This document shows, piece by piece, positions 39,599-50,709 of a DNA stretch of 64,000 bases. The position numbers and the translations under genes are program-made. The stretch is from positions 62,001-126,000 of the forward strand of contig RSEH01000042.1 of the NCBI GenBank assembly GCA_006503475.1. Reading direction: 5' to 3'. The stretch comes from Stentor roeselii. Lineage: Eukaryota > Ciliophora > Heterotrichea > Heterotrichida > Stentoridae. Position 1 is the first letter of the stretch, and the number at the start of each line of letters is the position of its first letter. Under the pieces are notes generated by a model. That model saw only the letters and a program-made list of their open reading frames with translations. It made no database searches and was not told the DNA's origin.

Positions 39599-41610
39599 TT
39601 TTCTTATATTATAAACTTTTTATACTTAACATATTTAATATTATACTAAATTTGATTTGAATAACTTTGAGGTAATAAATTTTCGAATCATCTAACTATT
39701 TGATATCTTGAATATCACTAATCAGACAACCGTCAAAATAACATAAATATTTCATTCTAGAATATGTTATTTCTTCATATAAGTCGAGGCATAAATTTTG
39801 AATTTGGAAAGAACCGATGAAGATTTACCTTTTACCAATAGCACCCCTTTAGATTCATTTAAACTAAACCCTTTATTTTGTGTAAATTCTTTCTTTGACG
39901 ATTTCAGAAGCGAGGTAGGAAAAACTAAAGAACATGCATGGGAAAGATTTTCATTACGTCGAAACTTAAGACACCGGCGCCAGTAAATCTTTATAAAAGT
40001 CTTCAGAAAGTCAATGAATCCTTAATGAATAAACTGATATAGAGAATCACTCACGAAGAATGAAGTTCCATTGTAATTACAAATCGACCTCACCATTAGA
40101 CCATCCATTTTGTTATAATTTACATTTACCTTTTACATATTTACCATAGTTAATATTTAGCTAACTTTGATTTGAATAACTTTAACACAAATAATTATTC
40201 GCGTCTCCTAACTCTTCGATATTTCAACATCACAAATTAAAAACCTCAACATTTTACATATATTCCTTCAAAAACTTCATTATGTTCTATACAAGTTTAG
40301 ACCTGAAATTTTGCGTTTGAGATAGAAATCGACTATGATTTATCTTTCTTCAATAACTTCCTTTAGAGTCATATCAAACTATGAACCTTTTTTTCAAACT
40401 AATTTGTGTAAATTTTTCATCTCCCAATTTCACAAGCGAGATCGTATAAGCCGGCATAAGCTGTTGAACATGTAAAGGAAATCTAAATAATGGTCAAATT
40501 TTTATATACAGACAACAGCAAATCCTTACGGAAGTCTTTAGCGAGTCAAAGAATCCTGAATGAATTATCTGGTATGCTTCACAGCACAGATAAAATACTT
40601 AAGAAAATTTAAGTTCCATAGTAATAAACCTTTCCCCAACCATTAGACCATTCATTTTACTTAGAATTTTACCTTTATCATATTCAACATATTTAATATT
40701 AACTAGTTGATTTGATTAACTTCGATATAAAATTTGTTTGAGTTATCTAACCCTTCGATATTTCAACATCACTAATCGATCAGTTCCTTAATTATATCTA
40801 TTTGGTTCAAGAATTTGTTATTCTCTATACAAATCAAGCCCTTAATTTTTGAATTTGATATTTCTTCAATGGCTTTCTTTACATTAACATCAGACTAAGC
40901 ACTGTATTTCGAAGTGATTTGTGTAAATTTTTCATCTACCCACTTCAGAAGCAAGGTCATACAAGCTCGCATAAGCTGTTGAACATTTCTAAGGAAAATC
41001 TGAATTGATGTGAAAACTTTCTATACTGATACCAACAAATCCTTATGGAAGTCTAAAGTAGTCCTCAATGAATTATCTGGTATTTTTCCCAGCATAGATA
41101 AAAATACTTAAGAAAATTTAAGTTCCATAGTAATAAAACTCGGTCTAATAATTAGACCATTCATTTTACTAATAATTTTACCTTTATTATAGTAAACATA
41201 TTTAATATTTAGCTAACTTTGATTTGAATAACTTCGATATAAAATTTATATGAGTCATCTAACCCTTGATATTTGAATTTCACTAATCAAACAACCCTTT
41301 AAAGATCATTTTTATCTGATTGTTGATTTATTATTCTCCATACAAGCTGAGTCCTTAATTTTAACATTCGAGAAGGAATTCGATGAAGATTGATATTTCT
41401 TCAATAGGATTCTTATAGATTCATATCAAACTAAGCACCTTAATTTGAAGTGATTTGTGTAAATTCTTTATCTGCTGATTAAAGAGTGAGTCATATAAGC
41501 TGGTACAAGCTGTTGACACGTATGAAAAATTTACACTTATGTAAAAACTCTAGAAACCATTCAACAAATCGTTATGCAAGTCTTTAGCGAGTCAAAGAAT
41601 CATCTGGTAA
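39503..41610 (-). repeat. Tandem ~0.5 kb array of AlkB 5' ends and upstream DNA
   Basis: The first ~95 coding bases of the 38447-39598 gene plus its ~420-base upstream region recur three more times in the same orientation. Relic start codons (read as CAT on the plus strand) lie at 39596 (real), 40106, 40653 and 41162, giving steps of 510, 547 and 509. Shared landmarks include AAGTTCC(A/G)TAGTAA, TTAGACCATTCATTTT, AACATATTTAATATT, TTTGATTTGAATAACTT, TTGTGTAAATTCTTT and ACAAGCTGTTGA. The copies are decayed and hold no full gene. A 62-residue frame at 39798-39986 in the first unit is probably not coding. Confidence 0.8.
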
Positions 41611-43346
41611 AAGAAACTTTTGATTATCTGCAGGAGAAACTAAAAACAAGCAAGTAGATCTTGCTAAAGTTTCGAGGATACTCGAAGGGTTTGAAGAAGT
41701 AATTTTTAGCTTAGTAAGGTTTAGGGTTTGAATGAAAACATTCTTAGATTAGAGAAGGTTCAGGGATATTCCTGGCCTTTAAAGCATCGGCTTAAGTAAA
41801 AGAAAGAGAAGTGTTGATATAAGATATCAGCCACTTGAACGAAAATGTTGGTATGCGAGGATATTCAAGCTACTTGAACCCAAGACTTCTAAAGAGAAAA
41901 TCATGGTGGAAATGCTATGCCTCGGAATTTTCAGGTCTTTACAATTTAGGTAATAATTGAAAGGGTTAATGATGATATTTAAGAGGAAGAAAAAGCAAAA
42001 CTTAAAGTTCTCACAGATGTTTCAATCATCGTAAACTAATAGTTTCTTTTAACCATGGAAAATTTACTCCTAAAGAATTTATGAAGTATTAAATAATTCT
42101 TATCTCAACAATAAATAATGCCCAAATCCTTATAAATAACTGGATTATCTTCTGATAAAAGCAAATGATTAAAGCATGCTCCTTTTCGCGAGGATAATCT
42201 AATTGATTAGCCAACTATATCATAATCTAAGATATAAAATTAGCTGCTGAAGATCCACTTAAAGGATAAGTTCCTATCCAAGAAAAGCCATAAGGAATTA
42301 TTTCAACAAGGAAAACTTTAAGGAAAAATATGGAAAGCAGAGTGAAAAGTAAAACCTCTTTACACACAGTACTAACTAAATCGCCAACTAGTTTCCGAGC
42401 GTAGCCAGTCATGAGGTTAAAGTCAAAAAGAAAATCAATTTAAAACTTCTTTACTTTTATAATCCTTTTTTTCCAGGTATCTGAACACAATGACCTTTTA
42501 AAGCCTTTTGGGTAATTCTGGATTATTGGCATGGAAAACATTGACTTTGACTACAATCAAATTTTAAAAACTTTTTGGTCATACTTGATATTCCAGGAGG
42601 AAACGAATGAATCATGAAAATAATTGATGCACTGATTATGGAATATTTCTTTTTGAAATTTCTAAAGTTTTCGTATCAATTTGAGTATTTTAGGAACTTT
42701 TTATATTTGCTTACAAATTGTCTGCATAAATATTAAGAAAATAGACTAGTTGAAGGTATTTTCGGTTAAGGTAATAAGTTGATTTAGATTTTTTTAAATG
42801 AAATAAGTACTGATCATTGTTTGTTTACTTATCACATCCTAATATGAGTTAAATCTTTCCTTGAATTGATTCAAATCGTTAATTTCTTCATATTTTTCTT
42901 GAAGATTAGTAATTTTCCTTTCTTTAGAATCAACATCAGCTTTTCTCTTCATGAATACTATCCTTATAAGGGAATCTCTGATGATATTTAGAACACTGCT
43001 AATTGTTCATAAATTTCTTTTTTACTCTTTAATCTTCTATTCTTGCATATAGTAAAAGTTTATTGTATTTGCAGGAAACACTCAAAACTCTGGGTATAGT
43101 GACTATCCATCTATTAGGTGATGTTATCCAGGTCTGGATACATACGGCTCATTTTAAATTCGATTTAAGGCAGACTTTACTGGCAATATATTATTTCATC
43201 AGACTTCTTATCGAACTTGCGCAGATCGACCTTTGGGTCCCTCATCTAATAATCAACCCAATCCCCAAATCTCCAAAACCTCCTTCCAAAATCCAAAATT
43301 CCTTCCCAAAAAAAACCTTCATTTCTTATATTTAAATAAATCTAAA
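41611..43346. other. Long gap with no supported gene
   Basis: About 1.7 kb. A minus-strand frame at about 42845-42955 (MKRKADVDSKERKITNLQEK...) looks like a scrap of coiled-coil protein. A minus-strand hydrophobic 61-residue frame at 42227-42412 and a plus-strand frame at 43063-43335 lack family signals. Gene debris is likelier than genes. Confidence 0.4.
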
Positions 43347-43847
43347 ATGAGGCCAACCCACCTCCAATTCCGTAGCCCAAAAGAAAAAACGGCCGAATAC
43401 AACGTCCCAGTAGTGACAAACGGTGGGTCTCTTCTCCTAGCTGAAGTTAGCCAGCAGACCCACCCGACCTTTGCGAAAAGCAAACGTTTTTCACAATACG
43501 AAGACAATTCTAAAATAACAGGTTACCGAGTGGGTCCAGGTTCATACACTCCTAACAACTCATCAATTGGCAGAGCTCGAATCAAAGGAGGGACAGTTTA
43601 CCGAAAGTACCACGGAAACAAAGACGTGTCAAATAACGGGTACTTCTTCGTCGGGCACCAGATGACTTTCGACAATGCTTTCGTGTTGCAGTCAAGAAAA
43701 AGTCCAATAAAATCCATCCAGTCACCGATGATTCCCCCTCAGGCACTTTTAACTGGAACGATTCAAAGAATCTCCACTGCTTCTACACCTGCACGTCATC
43801 GTCGGAGCGATTCTTCAAAGCCAAGGATGATGTCTCCGAACCTTTAA
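43347..43847 (+). CDS. Small protein with SHIPPO-like GPGSY motif
   Basis: A 166-residue protein starting MRPTHLQFRSPKEK. It contains VGPGSYTPN (about 65), resembling the Pro-Gly-Pro-x-Tyr repeats of SHIPPO/ODF3 microtubule-associated proteins, but only one clear copy is present. The rest is Ser/Pro/Arg-rich. Association with ciliary or cortical microtubules is a weak inference. It converges with the kinesin gene, with about 20 nt between stops. Confidence 0.72.
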   Translation: MRPTHLQFRSPKEKTAEYNVPVVTNGGSLLLAEVSQQTHPTFAKSKRFSQYEDNSKITGYRVGPGSYTPNNSSIGRARIKGGTVYRKYHGNKDVSNNGYFFVGHQMTFDNAFVLQSRKSPIKSIQSPMIPPQALLTGTIQRISTASTPARHRRSDSSKPRMMSPNL

Positions 43848-43867
43848 GTTATTTAAGTTAAGAGAAT

Positions 43868-46543
43868 TTAAAGACTTCTTCTTTCGGAAAAGATTGGACT
43901 TAGGTCTCCTTTTTTTTGAACTATTGGACTTGCTTGAGCTTTGATGAATTTTTTACTGAGTTGAGATTTCATGGAGGATAAAGAGTCGAAAGAAGAAAGA
44001 GTTAAATTTTTATCTTTTTTTCGTAATTTTTCGATTTTGATTTGAGAGTCTTCGTCTGGAGATGAAAGACTTACTGTGTGAAGAAAAGTTTTTTCAGTTA
44101 TTGGGGACTCGGGGATTTGAATGGGTTGAATGCTTTTAGTGTGAAGGCGCTCGATTTTACCGGGAATAGAAAAAGAACTGGTCAGGTGAAGGTTTACTCG
44201 GGTTTTTGAGGAGCAGGACTGGATGAAGGATTCAAGGTCTTTCATGATTTTTTCTACTTTTAAATGAAGGTCTTGCTCGAAAGGCCCGTGATTTAATGAC
44301 AGGGAGTCAAGTGCGGAGTGAATTTGGAGATTTTCTTGTTTTAATGACTTTGCTGCGATTTTTAACTGGTTGTTGAGAAGGGTCTGGACTTCTAACTTGT
44401 TTTCAATGTTTTTTACTAAAAGACTTTCTTGTTTCGGGTTTAACATGATTGATGGTTCGAAGTTGTTGGATACCATGTGGAATAAACTTGCTCTTCTTAA
44501 AAAGTCTTTTTTTACAGGGTTTGCACTTTCAAACACTTCAGGAACCACGTTGTTAACAGGACGTTTTATTTTAAATGTTGTGTTAGAAGCAGCGGTGACT
44601 GCATATTTATAAACTTTTCCAAACATATCTGAATACATCGACTGCATTTTTTTCACAAGTTTCTTAAATGAAGAAAGAATTTTTTTCTGTAAGTCAAAAG
44701 TCGAGAATAAACTTGAGTACTTTTCTTTAAGAACTATATATTTGCTTAAAAGATTCCAATGGATGTTCGACATCTCGCAAGTTAAAATTTCTGCTGAGAG
44801 AAGTCGTGACCTTAAGTTCAAATCTTCAGGAATTGCGAATTTTTCTTGACTTTTCAAGAAATCAGAGAGTTTTACTGACTCTGGAAAGTATTTCTTGACA
44901 GTCATTGGACCTTGGAATAGAGAGTCAAGATTTTTTATGCTGGAAGAAAAGTAATCATCGAGGTTTAGCTTCTCGCCAATGCTGAGACGTGTAAGTTGAT
45001 CAGTAAATTTGATAGAAAACTCTTTCAATAACTGAGTCAAGAATGAGATTTGGCTTTCAAGTCTTTTATTCTCAGAGAGAAGACGATTTTCATTGAAAGA
45101 CTTTTCATTTGTTTCTATTTCTTTTATTTCTAGCTTTTGGATTAAGTCTTGAGTTCTTTCTTCTGCTTGGATTCTTTTGAATTTTTCGATGTTTAGTTTG
45201 GATTCTAGATCTTTTAATTGGTGTGAAAGTTCTTGGACCTCAAGATATGAAGCCTCGAGTCGCTCTTTTAGAGGGGGGGATTGAAAATTGTCGATCAGCC
45301 CGTGAGTTGCGGTTATGTTTATTGAGCAGCTTGATTCTACTAGGGTTGTCTGTCCTGGTGAAAGGGGAGATATTGGCTCTAGTGGGGATGAAGGGTCTTT
45401 GAAAAGGGTTGAACTTCTTATTAAACCTCCGTGGTCTTGGATCACCTTCTGCAACTTGACAATTTCCTTCTGAGCAGCAGCAAGTTGAGCTTTCAACCCA
45501 TCAATAGTTTTAATATAAGCCTCAACTGACAACGTGACATTAGCTTTAGCATTATTCTTGATAGTCTTAGCCCTTTGAGCGAATTTCAAAGTATTAAGCG
45601 AGTCCTCAACATTCCTAGGATGTGGTGAGCAGTTAACAATAAGTGAAGTTTTATAATTCCCTCCAAGGCTTTCCTGCAGCAGCCTGGTTAACTTCGAATC
45701 CCTATAAGGAATATGTTCAGCTCCCCCAGTAATCGCTTTAATAACATTCCCAAGCGCACTAAGCGACAAATTAATTTTTTTCGCTTCTTCAAGTTTTTCC
45801 CCAGTAGCTCCAGTCTGATTGATTTTTTCCGATCCTGCCAAATCCACTAAATTAAGAAGTCCTCTTTTAACAGACCCATCCTGCAACTTCTGACTGACTT
45901 CCAAGAAAAAAATTTGATGACTTCTCGAACTTTGCTGATTCATCTTCGTCGATGCAATACTTCTATTTTTTTCTCCAATTGCAATGGCATTTAAAACTTC
46001 TTCTTCACAAACGACATAAATCTCAGAAAGTCCATCAACATAAATACCTTTCGAAGGACTTTCCTTTATTTTTAACTTAGGTCCACGAACTAGGAGGTCC
46101 TGCAGATTTTCTTTGTAGATCTCAAGCATGGAGCACTTTATTGTGCATTCAATTTCACTGGACTGTGAAGCGAAAGTCTCGAAAATGAGAGAAACGGCTC
46201 TGGGGATCAGGCCTCTTAAGTCAGTGTCGAAGATGTCGCTGCCCATCATTGTGAAAGTTTTTCCTGAACCGGTCTGGCCGTAAGCGAAGACTGTTCCGTT
46301 GAAGCCTCCGAGGACGTCTTCGACGATTGGACGACCGATGCAGTCAAAGATCTCTTCTTGTTTCGTACTTGTCGGAAAGACTCTGTCGAAAGTGAAAGAC
46401 TCAGAGTTCAGATCTTTTTGAATTGAAACTGATGAAGAGTTTGGAAGGGAAAACCAGTTTAATTCAGCTTCTCCTAATTCCAGCTCGAGTTTTATCAAAG
46501 GACGGAAACGGACGATTACTTTTATTGTTTGGGACTTGCTCAT
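43868..46543 (-). CDS. Kinesin motor protein, kinesin-1-like
   Basis: An 891-residue kinesin. The motor (about 5-335) has KVIVRFRP, P-loop GQTGSGKT, switch I NQQSSRSH, switch II LVDLAGSE, KKINLSLSALGNVI and HIPYRDSKLTRLLQESLGGN. The last two are typical of the kinesin-1 (conventional heavy chain) class. Neck and coiled-coil stalk segments follow (about 345-385, 425-520), then a Ser-rich tail. It is a plus-end microtubule motor with unknown cargo. No intron is needed, unlike the other kinesin in the window. Confidence 0.95.
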   Translation of the reverse strand: MSKSQTIKVIVRFRPLIKLELELGEAELNWFSLPNSSSVSIQKDLNSESFTFDRVFPTSTKQEEIFDCIGRPIVEDVLGGFNGTVFAYGQTGSGKTFTMMGSDIFDTDLRGLIPRAVSLIFETFASQSSEIECTIKCSMLEIYKENLQDLLVRGPKLKIKESPSKGIYVDGLSEIYVVCEEEVLNAIAIGEKNRSIASTKMNQQSSRSHQIFFLEVSQKLQDGSVKRGLLNLVDLAGSEKINQTGATGEKLEEAKKINLSLSALGNVIKAITGGAEHIPYRDSKLTRLLQESLGGNYKTSLIVNCSPHPRNVEDSLNTLKFAQRAKTIKNNAKANVTLSVEAYIKTIDGLKAQLAAAQKEIVKLQKVIQDHGGLIRSSTLFKDPSSPLEPISPLSPGQTTLVESSCSINITATHGLIDNFQSPPLKERLEASYLEVQELSHQLKDLESKLNIEKFKRIQAEERTQDLIQKLEIKEIETNEKSFNENRLLSENKRLESQISFLTQLLKEFSIKFTDQLTRLSIGEKLNLDDYFSSSIKNLDSLFQGPMTVKKYFPESVKLSDFLKSQEKFAIPEDLNLRSRLLSAEILTCEMSNIHWNLLSKYIVLKEKYSSLFSTFDLQKKILSSFKKLVKKMQSMYSDMFGKVYKYAVTAASNTTFKIKRPVNNVVPEVFESANPVKKDFLRRASLFHMVSNNFEPSIMLNPKQESLLVKNIENKLEVQTLLNNQLKIAAKSLKQENLQIHSALDSLSLNHGPFEQDLHLKVEKIMKDLESFIQSCSSKTRVNLHLTSSFSIPGKIERLHTKSIQPIQIPESPITEKTFLHTVSLSSPDEDSQIKIEKLRKKDKNLTLSSFDSLSSMKSQLSKKFIKAQASPIVQKKGDLSPIFSERRSL

Positions 46544-46563
46544 GGTTTATTATGATTTTAAAA

Positions 46564-47184
46564 CTATTTAAATAACTTCAACTGGCACTTCGGGTCGGGA
46601 CTTAGACTGTTTAAGAATAAAAAATCGAGCTTTTTCTTTGATTTGCTTTTGGAATAGGAACGGTAGAGCTCTGTTCTTGACTTTAGTTGAGGAACTATCA
46701 AGGCTTTTACTGGGTTTTTCGTTTCTGGACGGAGAAGGTGAAGAAGGTTTGATATCTCTGGCACGGAATTTCTTTTTATGTCGGACTTGTAATGGGCTCT
46801 TCGTTTTTGGGGAAAGTAGACTGAGGAGAATTTTTTCTTGGTTTTTAGAAGTTTGTAATGATCTACTAGATTTGATCGATTATTCGGAGATTGACGGGAA
46901 TCTTCGAGAGATATTGTTGATATCTTGTAGAGTAAGGGACTGTTTTTCACATGGATGGCCTTTTTCACCATGACTCTCATCTCGAAACTAGGTGACTGGC
47001 TTTCTTTACGAGAAGGATTTTTAACCTTCGCTGATTCAAAAAACTGAAAAAAATCGACGTCATTGTCCCAGCCAGTGACTTCCAGGCTTCTTCCCAGATT
47101 CCTCACAACAGGGAATTTTTTTTTCCCGTCAATTTTTTCACTTTCATATGCAAGAGCGTTGACGAAGTGATTTTCTCTACTCAT
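46564..47184 (-). CDS. Basic hypothetical protein
   Basis: A 206-residue Lys/Arg/Ser-rich protein, largely disordered, with no recognised domain. Its stop is 20 nt before the kinesin start and its own start is 43 nt after the K+ channel stop, so three same-strand genes are packed head-to-tail. Composition is coding-like throughout. Confidence 0.75.
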   Translation of the reverse strand: MSRENHFVNALAYESEKIDGKKKFPVVRNLGRSLEVTGWDNDVDFFQFFESAKVKNPSRKESQSPSFEMRVMVKKAIHVKNSPLLYKISTISLEDSRQSPNNRSNLVDHYKLLKTKKKFSSVYFPQKRRAHYKSDIKRNSVPEISNLLHLLRPETKNPVKALIVPQLKSRTELYRSYSKSKSKKKLDFLFLNSLSPDPKCQLKLFK

Positions 47185-47227
47185 CTTTCAATTAGCTAGA
47201 TTTATTTAAAACTCTTGAGCATTTGCA

Positions 47228-49318
47228 TTAATCAAGATCTTCTTCTCCAAGACTAATTTTTTTCTTTACAATTTCAGGTTTTTCCCCATTTCTCAAGATC
47301 TTTGTCAAAACTTCAATCCGATTTGCGAGGTCTTTTAAAGTATAAACCTGATGTTTTGCCTGTAATTTTTTACATCTTTTTTCATAAAGTTCTTCTACTT
47401 TTCTTTTGAATTCTTTCACGTTTATAGTTTCCAGTTCTCCAGTATTCCGAAGATTAATAATTTCTTGTATTTCCACAATAGCTTTTTCATTAACTTTTTC
47501 ACGTTCTAAGGCTACTTCTTTGATTTCTTCCCAGACACTTGGGTGTTCATCAATAATCTCTTGAACGACTTGACGATGCATGATAAGAAGTTCTGAACTT
47601 CTCACTCCTTTCGCTGAGTATTTCCTTCCGATTCCCTTTACAACTTCAATATCTCCAAAGTAGCTTCCTTTTTGAACATACTTTAAAACCGTATCTTCCT
47701 TTCCAAAGACATAACTAATACGTCCTCTAACAATGAAGTAAATTTCATCAGCGAATTCTCCTTTAGTATAAACATAATCATTTCTTTCCAAGAACATAGG
47801 CTGTAACAAGGGGACAATAGCAGCGATGATACTTTGGTCCTTTCCTTCAAAGAACCCAAGATCCTTCACAGCTCCATGATGCATGTTCAAAGCGACTTCA
47901 TGCCTGAGAGGTTTCGGCAGTTCATTAAAAATACTAAGTTTATCAAGCCATGAAAATCCTCTTTTTTCAGCAGAGTACTTCAAAGCATGTTTAAGTTTAT
48001 TCCTCAAGTCCTTGCTCAAGTTCGCCTCTGCTGAGAACTCATCAATGACTGCAAGTTTTGACAGTAAAACATTTTCTTTAGTATCAATTGAAGACATCAT
48101 TGAGGAAAGACTGCCGATGGTGAAAGAAAAGAAGTAAAGTCCACAGATCATCCAAGATATGCAAATAATTTTTTCAAGATTCGTGTAACCTGAAATGTCT
48201 CCATAGCCCACAGTGCAAAGAGTAGTAAAAGCCCAGTAAAGAGAAATCAAGTACTTCGTTTGGATCGGCTCGTCAAGGTAAGAATACCGCGTCACCCAAG
48301 TGTCAGGCCCGAAGCCATCAAGTCGAGCAGAGAAGTACCAAAAACAAGCAGCGAGATGAAGACAAATTAAAATCGTGAAAAAACTATTCACAAGTCTCAT
48401 CGCCGAGTTTTTTATAGAAAAGTATTCTTGAATCATTTCAACTATTTCGATTTTATTGTAATGCTTTAAGAGTTTCAGTAGTCGACTCACTCTAAACAAT
48501 CGGTACATCTTTGGAAGACGTAAAAGACGTACCAGGTTGTTGTACTTGTCAGAAGAGGACTCGTTTCCGTCGTTTCGGGTGGAGTCTAGAGCTGAAAAAG
48601 GAAAAAAAGAGATGAAGTCGATGATCATCCAGGTCTTCAGGTAGTTTAAAAGGATTCTTTTAGGACTTGATATTAAAACATCTGACTTGTCGTAATAAGC
48701 ACTTAGGCAATTTATGCAAAAGTCTATAAAAAACAAAACGTCAGTCACCAAGTCAATCATGTCCCAAGCGTCCCACTGGGTGCTCTGGATGAAAGCCATT
48801 GAAAAAGGCATTAAAGTCACTGTGTAAATCAGCAAAACCGCCAAAATCAGGTTCCAGATGTTTTTTGCTTTGTTCTTTGGATGAAGGATGTACCATGGAG
48901 TTGGCTCTATTGTTCCCACGTCTGTCATTGAAGTGAATATTCGAGAAGCCTTCCGAATCATCAGCGCGTTTGAGTCCTCGTCAACTGTTTTTGAAGTGAC
49001 TTTTGATGACTCGTTTTGAAGGAGACGCTTTATTACTAACTGGGCACGGATCTTGATTTTTACACGCTTCCAGACGTCGATGTACTTCGAACCGACCACT
49101 GGAATGTAACGTGATAGACGGATTGTGTCTAGGTCTGTTGAGTTGAAACAGTCTGCACCGATTTCAGTTGATGGAACTATTTTCATCATTGAGGGTGGAA
49201 GGGTTGTTGAACGGTTCTTCTTGTGTCTTAGGGATGTTGACCTACTTGGATTTGAATTTTTATTCCCATAGGAAGCTATTTTGCTATATGATATCAAATG
49301 CTGAGTAAGTTTTACCAT
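47228..49318 (-). CDS. Voltage-gated K+ channel with cyclic-nucleotide-binding domain
   Basis: A 696-residue channel. Six transmembrane segments lie at about 155-405. The S4 voltage sensor is RLLRLPKMYRLFRVSRLLKLLK, and the pore carries the K+ selectivity filter CTVGYGD. A C-linker (about 410-495) leads to a CNBD (about 500-610) with GSYFGDIEVVKGIGRKYSAKG in the phosphate-binding cassette. This cassette has Asp for the usual Glu, so ligand binding may be altered. The layout matches the EAG/HCN/KAT superfamily, which is expanded in ciliates. It may set membrane potential for ciliary or contractile behaviour. Confidence 0.95.
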   Translation of the reverse strand: MVKLTQHLISYSKIASYGNKNSNPSRSTSLRHKKNRSTTLPPSMMKIVPSTEIGADCFNSTDLDTIRLSRYIPVVGSKYIDVWKRVKIKIRAQLVIKRLLQNESSKVTSKTVDEDSNALMIRKASRIFTSMTDVGTIEPTPWYILHPKNKAKNIWNLILAVLLIYTVTLMPFSMAFIQSTQWDAWDMIDLVTDVLFFIDFCINCLSAYYDKSDVLISSPKRILLNYLKTWMIIDFISFFPFSALDSTRNDGNESSSDKYNNLVRLLRLPKMYRLFRVSRLLKLLKHYNKIEIVEMIQEYFSIKNSAMRLVNSFFTILICLHLAACFWYFSARLDGFGPDTWVTRYSYLDEPIQTKYLISLYWAFTTLCTVGYGDISGYTNLEKIICISWMICGLYFFSFTIGSLSSMMSSIDTKENVLLSKLAVIDEFSAEANLSKDLRNKLKHALKYSAEKRGFSWLDKLSIFNELPKPLRHEVALNMHHGAVKDLGFFEGKDQSIIAAIVPLLQPMFLERNDYVYTKGEFADEIYFIVRGRISYVFGKEDTVLKYVQKGSYFGDIEVVKGIGRKYSAKGVRSSELLIMHRQVVQEIIDEHPSVWEEIKEVALEREKVNEKAIVEIQEIINLRNTGELETINVKEFKRKVEELYEKRCKKLQAKHQVYTLKDLANRIEVLTKILRNGEKPEIVKKKISLGEEDLD

Positions 49319-49470
49319 AGTTGTTTACTTATATCAAAGTCAACCAGCCTTATTAAAAATTAATCAAAATAATTTGAAGCTTTAAATCCTTAGAATAAAA
49401 AATCCTCAGAAATTAAATCTCTTCAATAATCAAAATTCAACTAATAATCAAATTCCTACTCTAACTCTTT

Positions 49471-50709
49471 TCAATCAGCAATTCCATTCAACACACTCTT
49501 CAAAGAACTCACAACAGATTCATTTTTTTCCTTGTATTTTTCGACAAACTTCTCTCGATAAGCAAAGAGCAATGCAAAATACGATGCAAATGTAAGAACA
49601 GTCGCAAGCCACATTCCTGAAATTCCAGTGATCATGTCAAAAAACACCATCGGGTATGTGAAAATGACTGACAAGCCTTGAGCGATCAAATAAATCATGG
49701 TCGTTGTGATTGATTCAGGAACATGTGGATTCTGGTCAATAATTGCTTGTATTCCAAGAGGAACCAAGCCGTATAACCCGAACCCTGCGATTCCACTCAT
49801 AATCACGTCAGCGACGAAGAAAGGTGCAAGAGCCGCCCAAAGAGTGATGCCAAGAATCGAGCACCCTGCAAAGACTCTGATGGGCAGGACAAAGTCTTTC
49901 GATTTTGAGATCATGTAAGAACCTGTCAGTCCTCCTGCAGTTCCTCCTAAGTACATGCTGAAGCCGATCCAACCAGCTTGTATTTCTGTTATACCTGCTG
50001 GACTCAGCAACTGGAAGATTATACCAGTTATTGCGTAAGCCACTCCGATACCTGCACTTATCAGAATTATTAGAAAAATCGTGTACTTGTCTTTTCCTAG
50101 TATTTTTACTTCAAGTTTGAAATTTGACTCTTCTTGTGCTGTTGAATTTTTTGTATCAGATAAAATCACATTCAAAAATCCTCCAACTGAAGAATAAATA
50201 GCTTGTGTTAAAATGAGTAACTCAATACTAGGGTAGTAAGGACTAATGACCAGTCCATAAGCTGCTCCTATTAAAAAAGCTGAACTCGAAATAGCGACAG
50301 CCAAGGGCTGTAATGACTCTTCAAACCAAATGCCAGTCAACACAGCGCATCCAGGAAGCGTCATCGAGTTCATCGCTCCGACAAGTGTCTGTCCAAAGAG
50401 ACAGACTCCAATGTTGTTCCCAGCTAAGAACCTTACCCAGACGCCGATCACTGTCACAAGATAAGCGATCATCGTCGTCCAGTGATATGAACGTCGATAT
50501 AAAAACGATGACAACGGCGACATAGGAAACTGCATGATCAAAAAGGAGAGAGAAAATAAGTTGATCAAGGCAGATGATGCTGAATAGTAAGATTCAGCTC
50601 TTTGTATTATTGAAGCGAATGTCACCCAGATACTACCACCTACGAATTGAAGGTAGGAGTACAAGAACAGCATTATCCACTTTTGGTACTTGGGACATTT
50701 TAACTTCAT
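49471..50709 (-). CDS. Major facilitator transporter, FLVCR/SLC49-like
   Basis: A 412-residue protein with 12 predicted membrane spans. The opening YSYLQFVGGSIWVTFASI, the segment GVWVRFLAGNN, and the gating-helix-like phrases GQTLVGAMNSMTLPGCAVLTGIWF and IGAAYGLVISPY resemble the FLVCR/SLC49 family (heme or choline transporters). Substrate is not predictable. The start at ATG 50707-50709 (MKLKCPKYQKW) is preferred; upstream in-frame codons lack ATG. Confidence 0.88.
   Translation of the reverse strand: MKLKCPKYQKWIMLFLYSYLQFVGGSIWVTFASIIQRAESYYSASSALINLFSLSFLIMQFPMSPLSSFLYRRSYHWTTMIAYLVTVIGVWVRFLAGNNIGVCLFGQTLVGAMNSMTLPGCAVLTGIWFEESLQPLAVAISSSAFLIGAAYGLVISPYYPSIELLILTQAIYSSVGGFLNVILSDTKNSTAQEESNFKLEVKILGKDKYTIFLIILISAGIGVAYAITGIIFQLLSPAGITEIQAGWIGFSMYLGGTAGGLTGSYMISKSKDFVLPIRVFAGCSILGITLWAALAPFFVADVIMSGIAGFGLYGLVPLGIQAIIDQNPHVPESITTTMIYLIAQGLSVIFTYPMVFFDMITGISGMWLATVLTFASYFALLFAYREKFVEKYKEKNESVVSSLKSVLNGIAD

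Noticed and set aside
39798-39986. 62-codon frame within the AlkB 5'-end array
   Set aside because: Not preserved as an open frame in the other units of the array.
42227-42412. Hydrophobic 61-codon frame on the minus strand
   Set aside because: No extension, no start context and no family resemblance; may be debris.
43063-43335. 90-codon plus-strand frame overlapping the GPGSY gene
   Set aside because: Overlaps a better gene in another frame and ends in the flank of its start; coding bias is poor.
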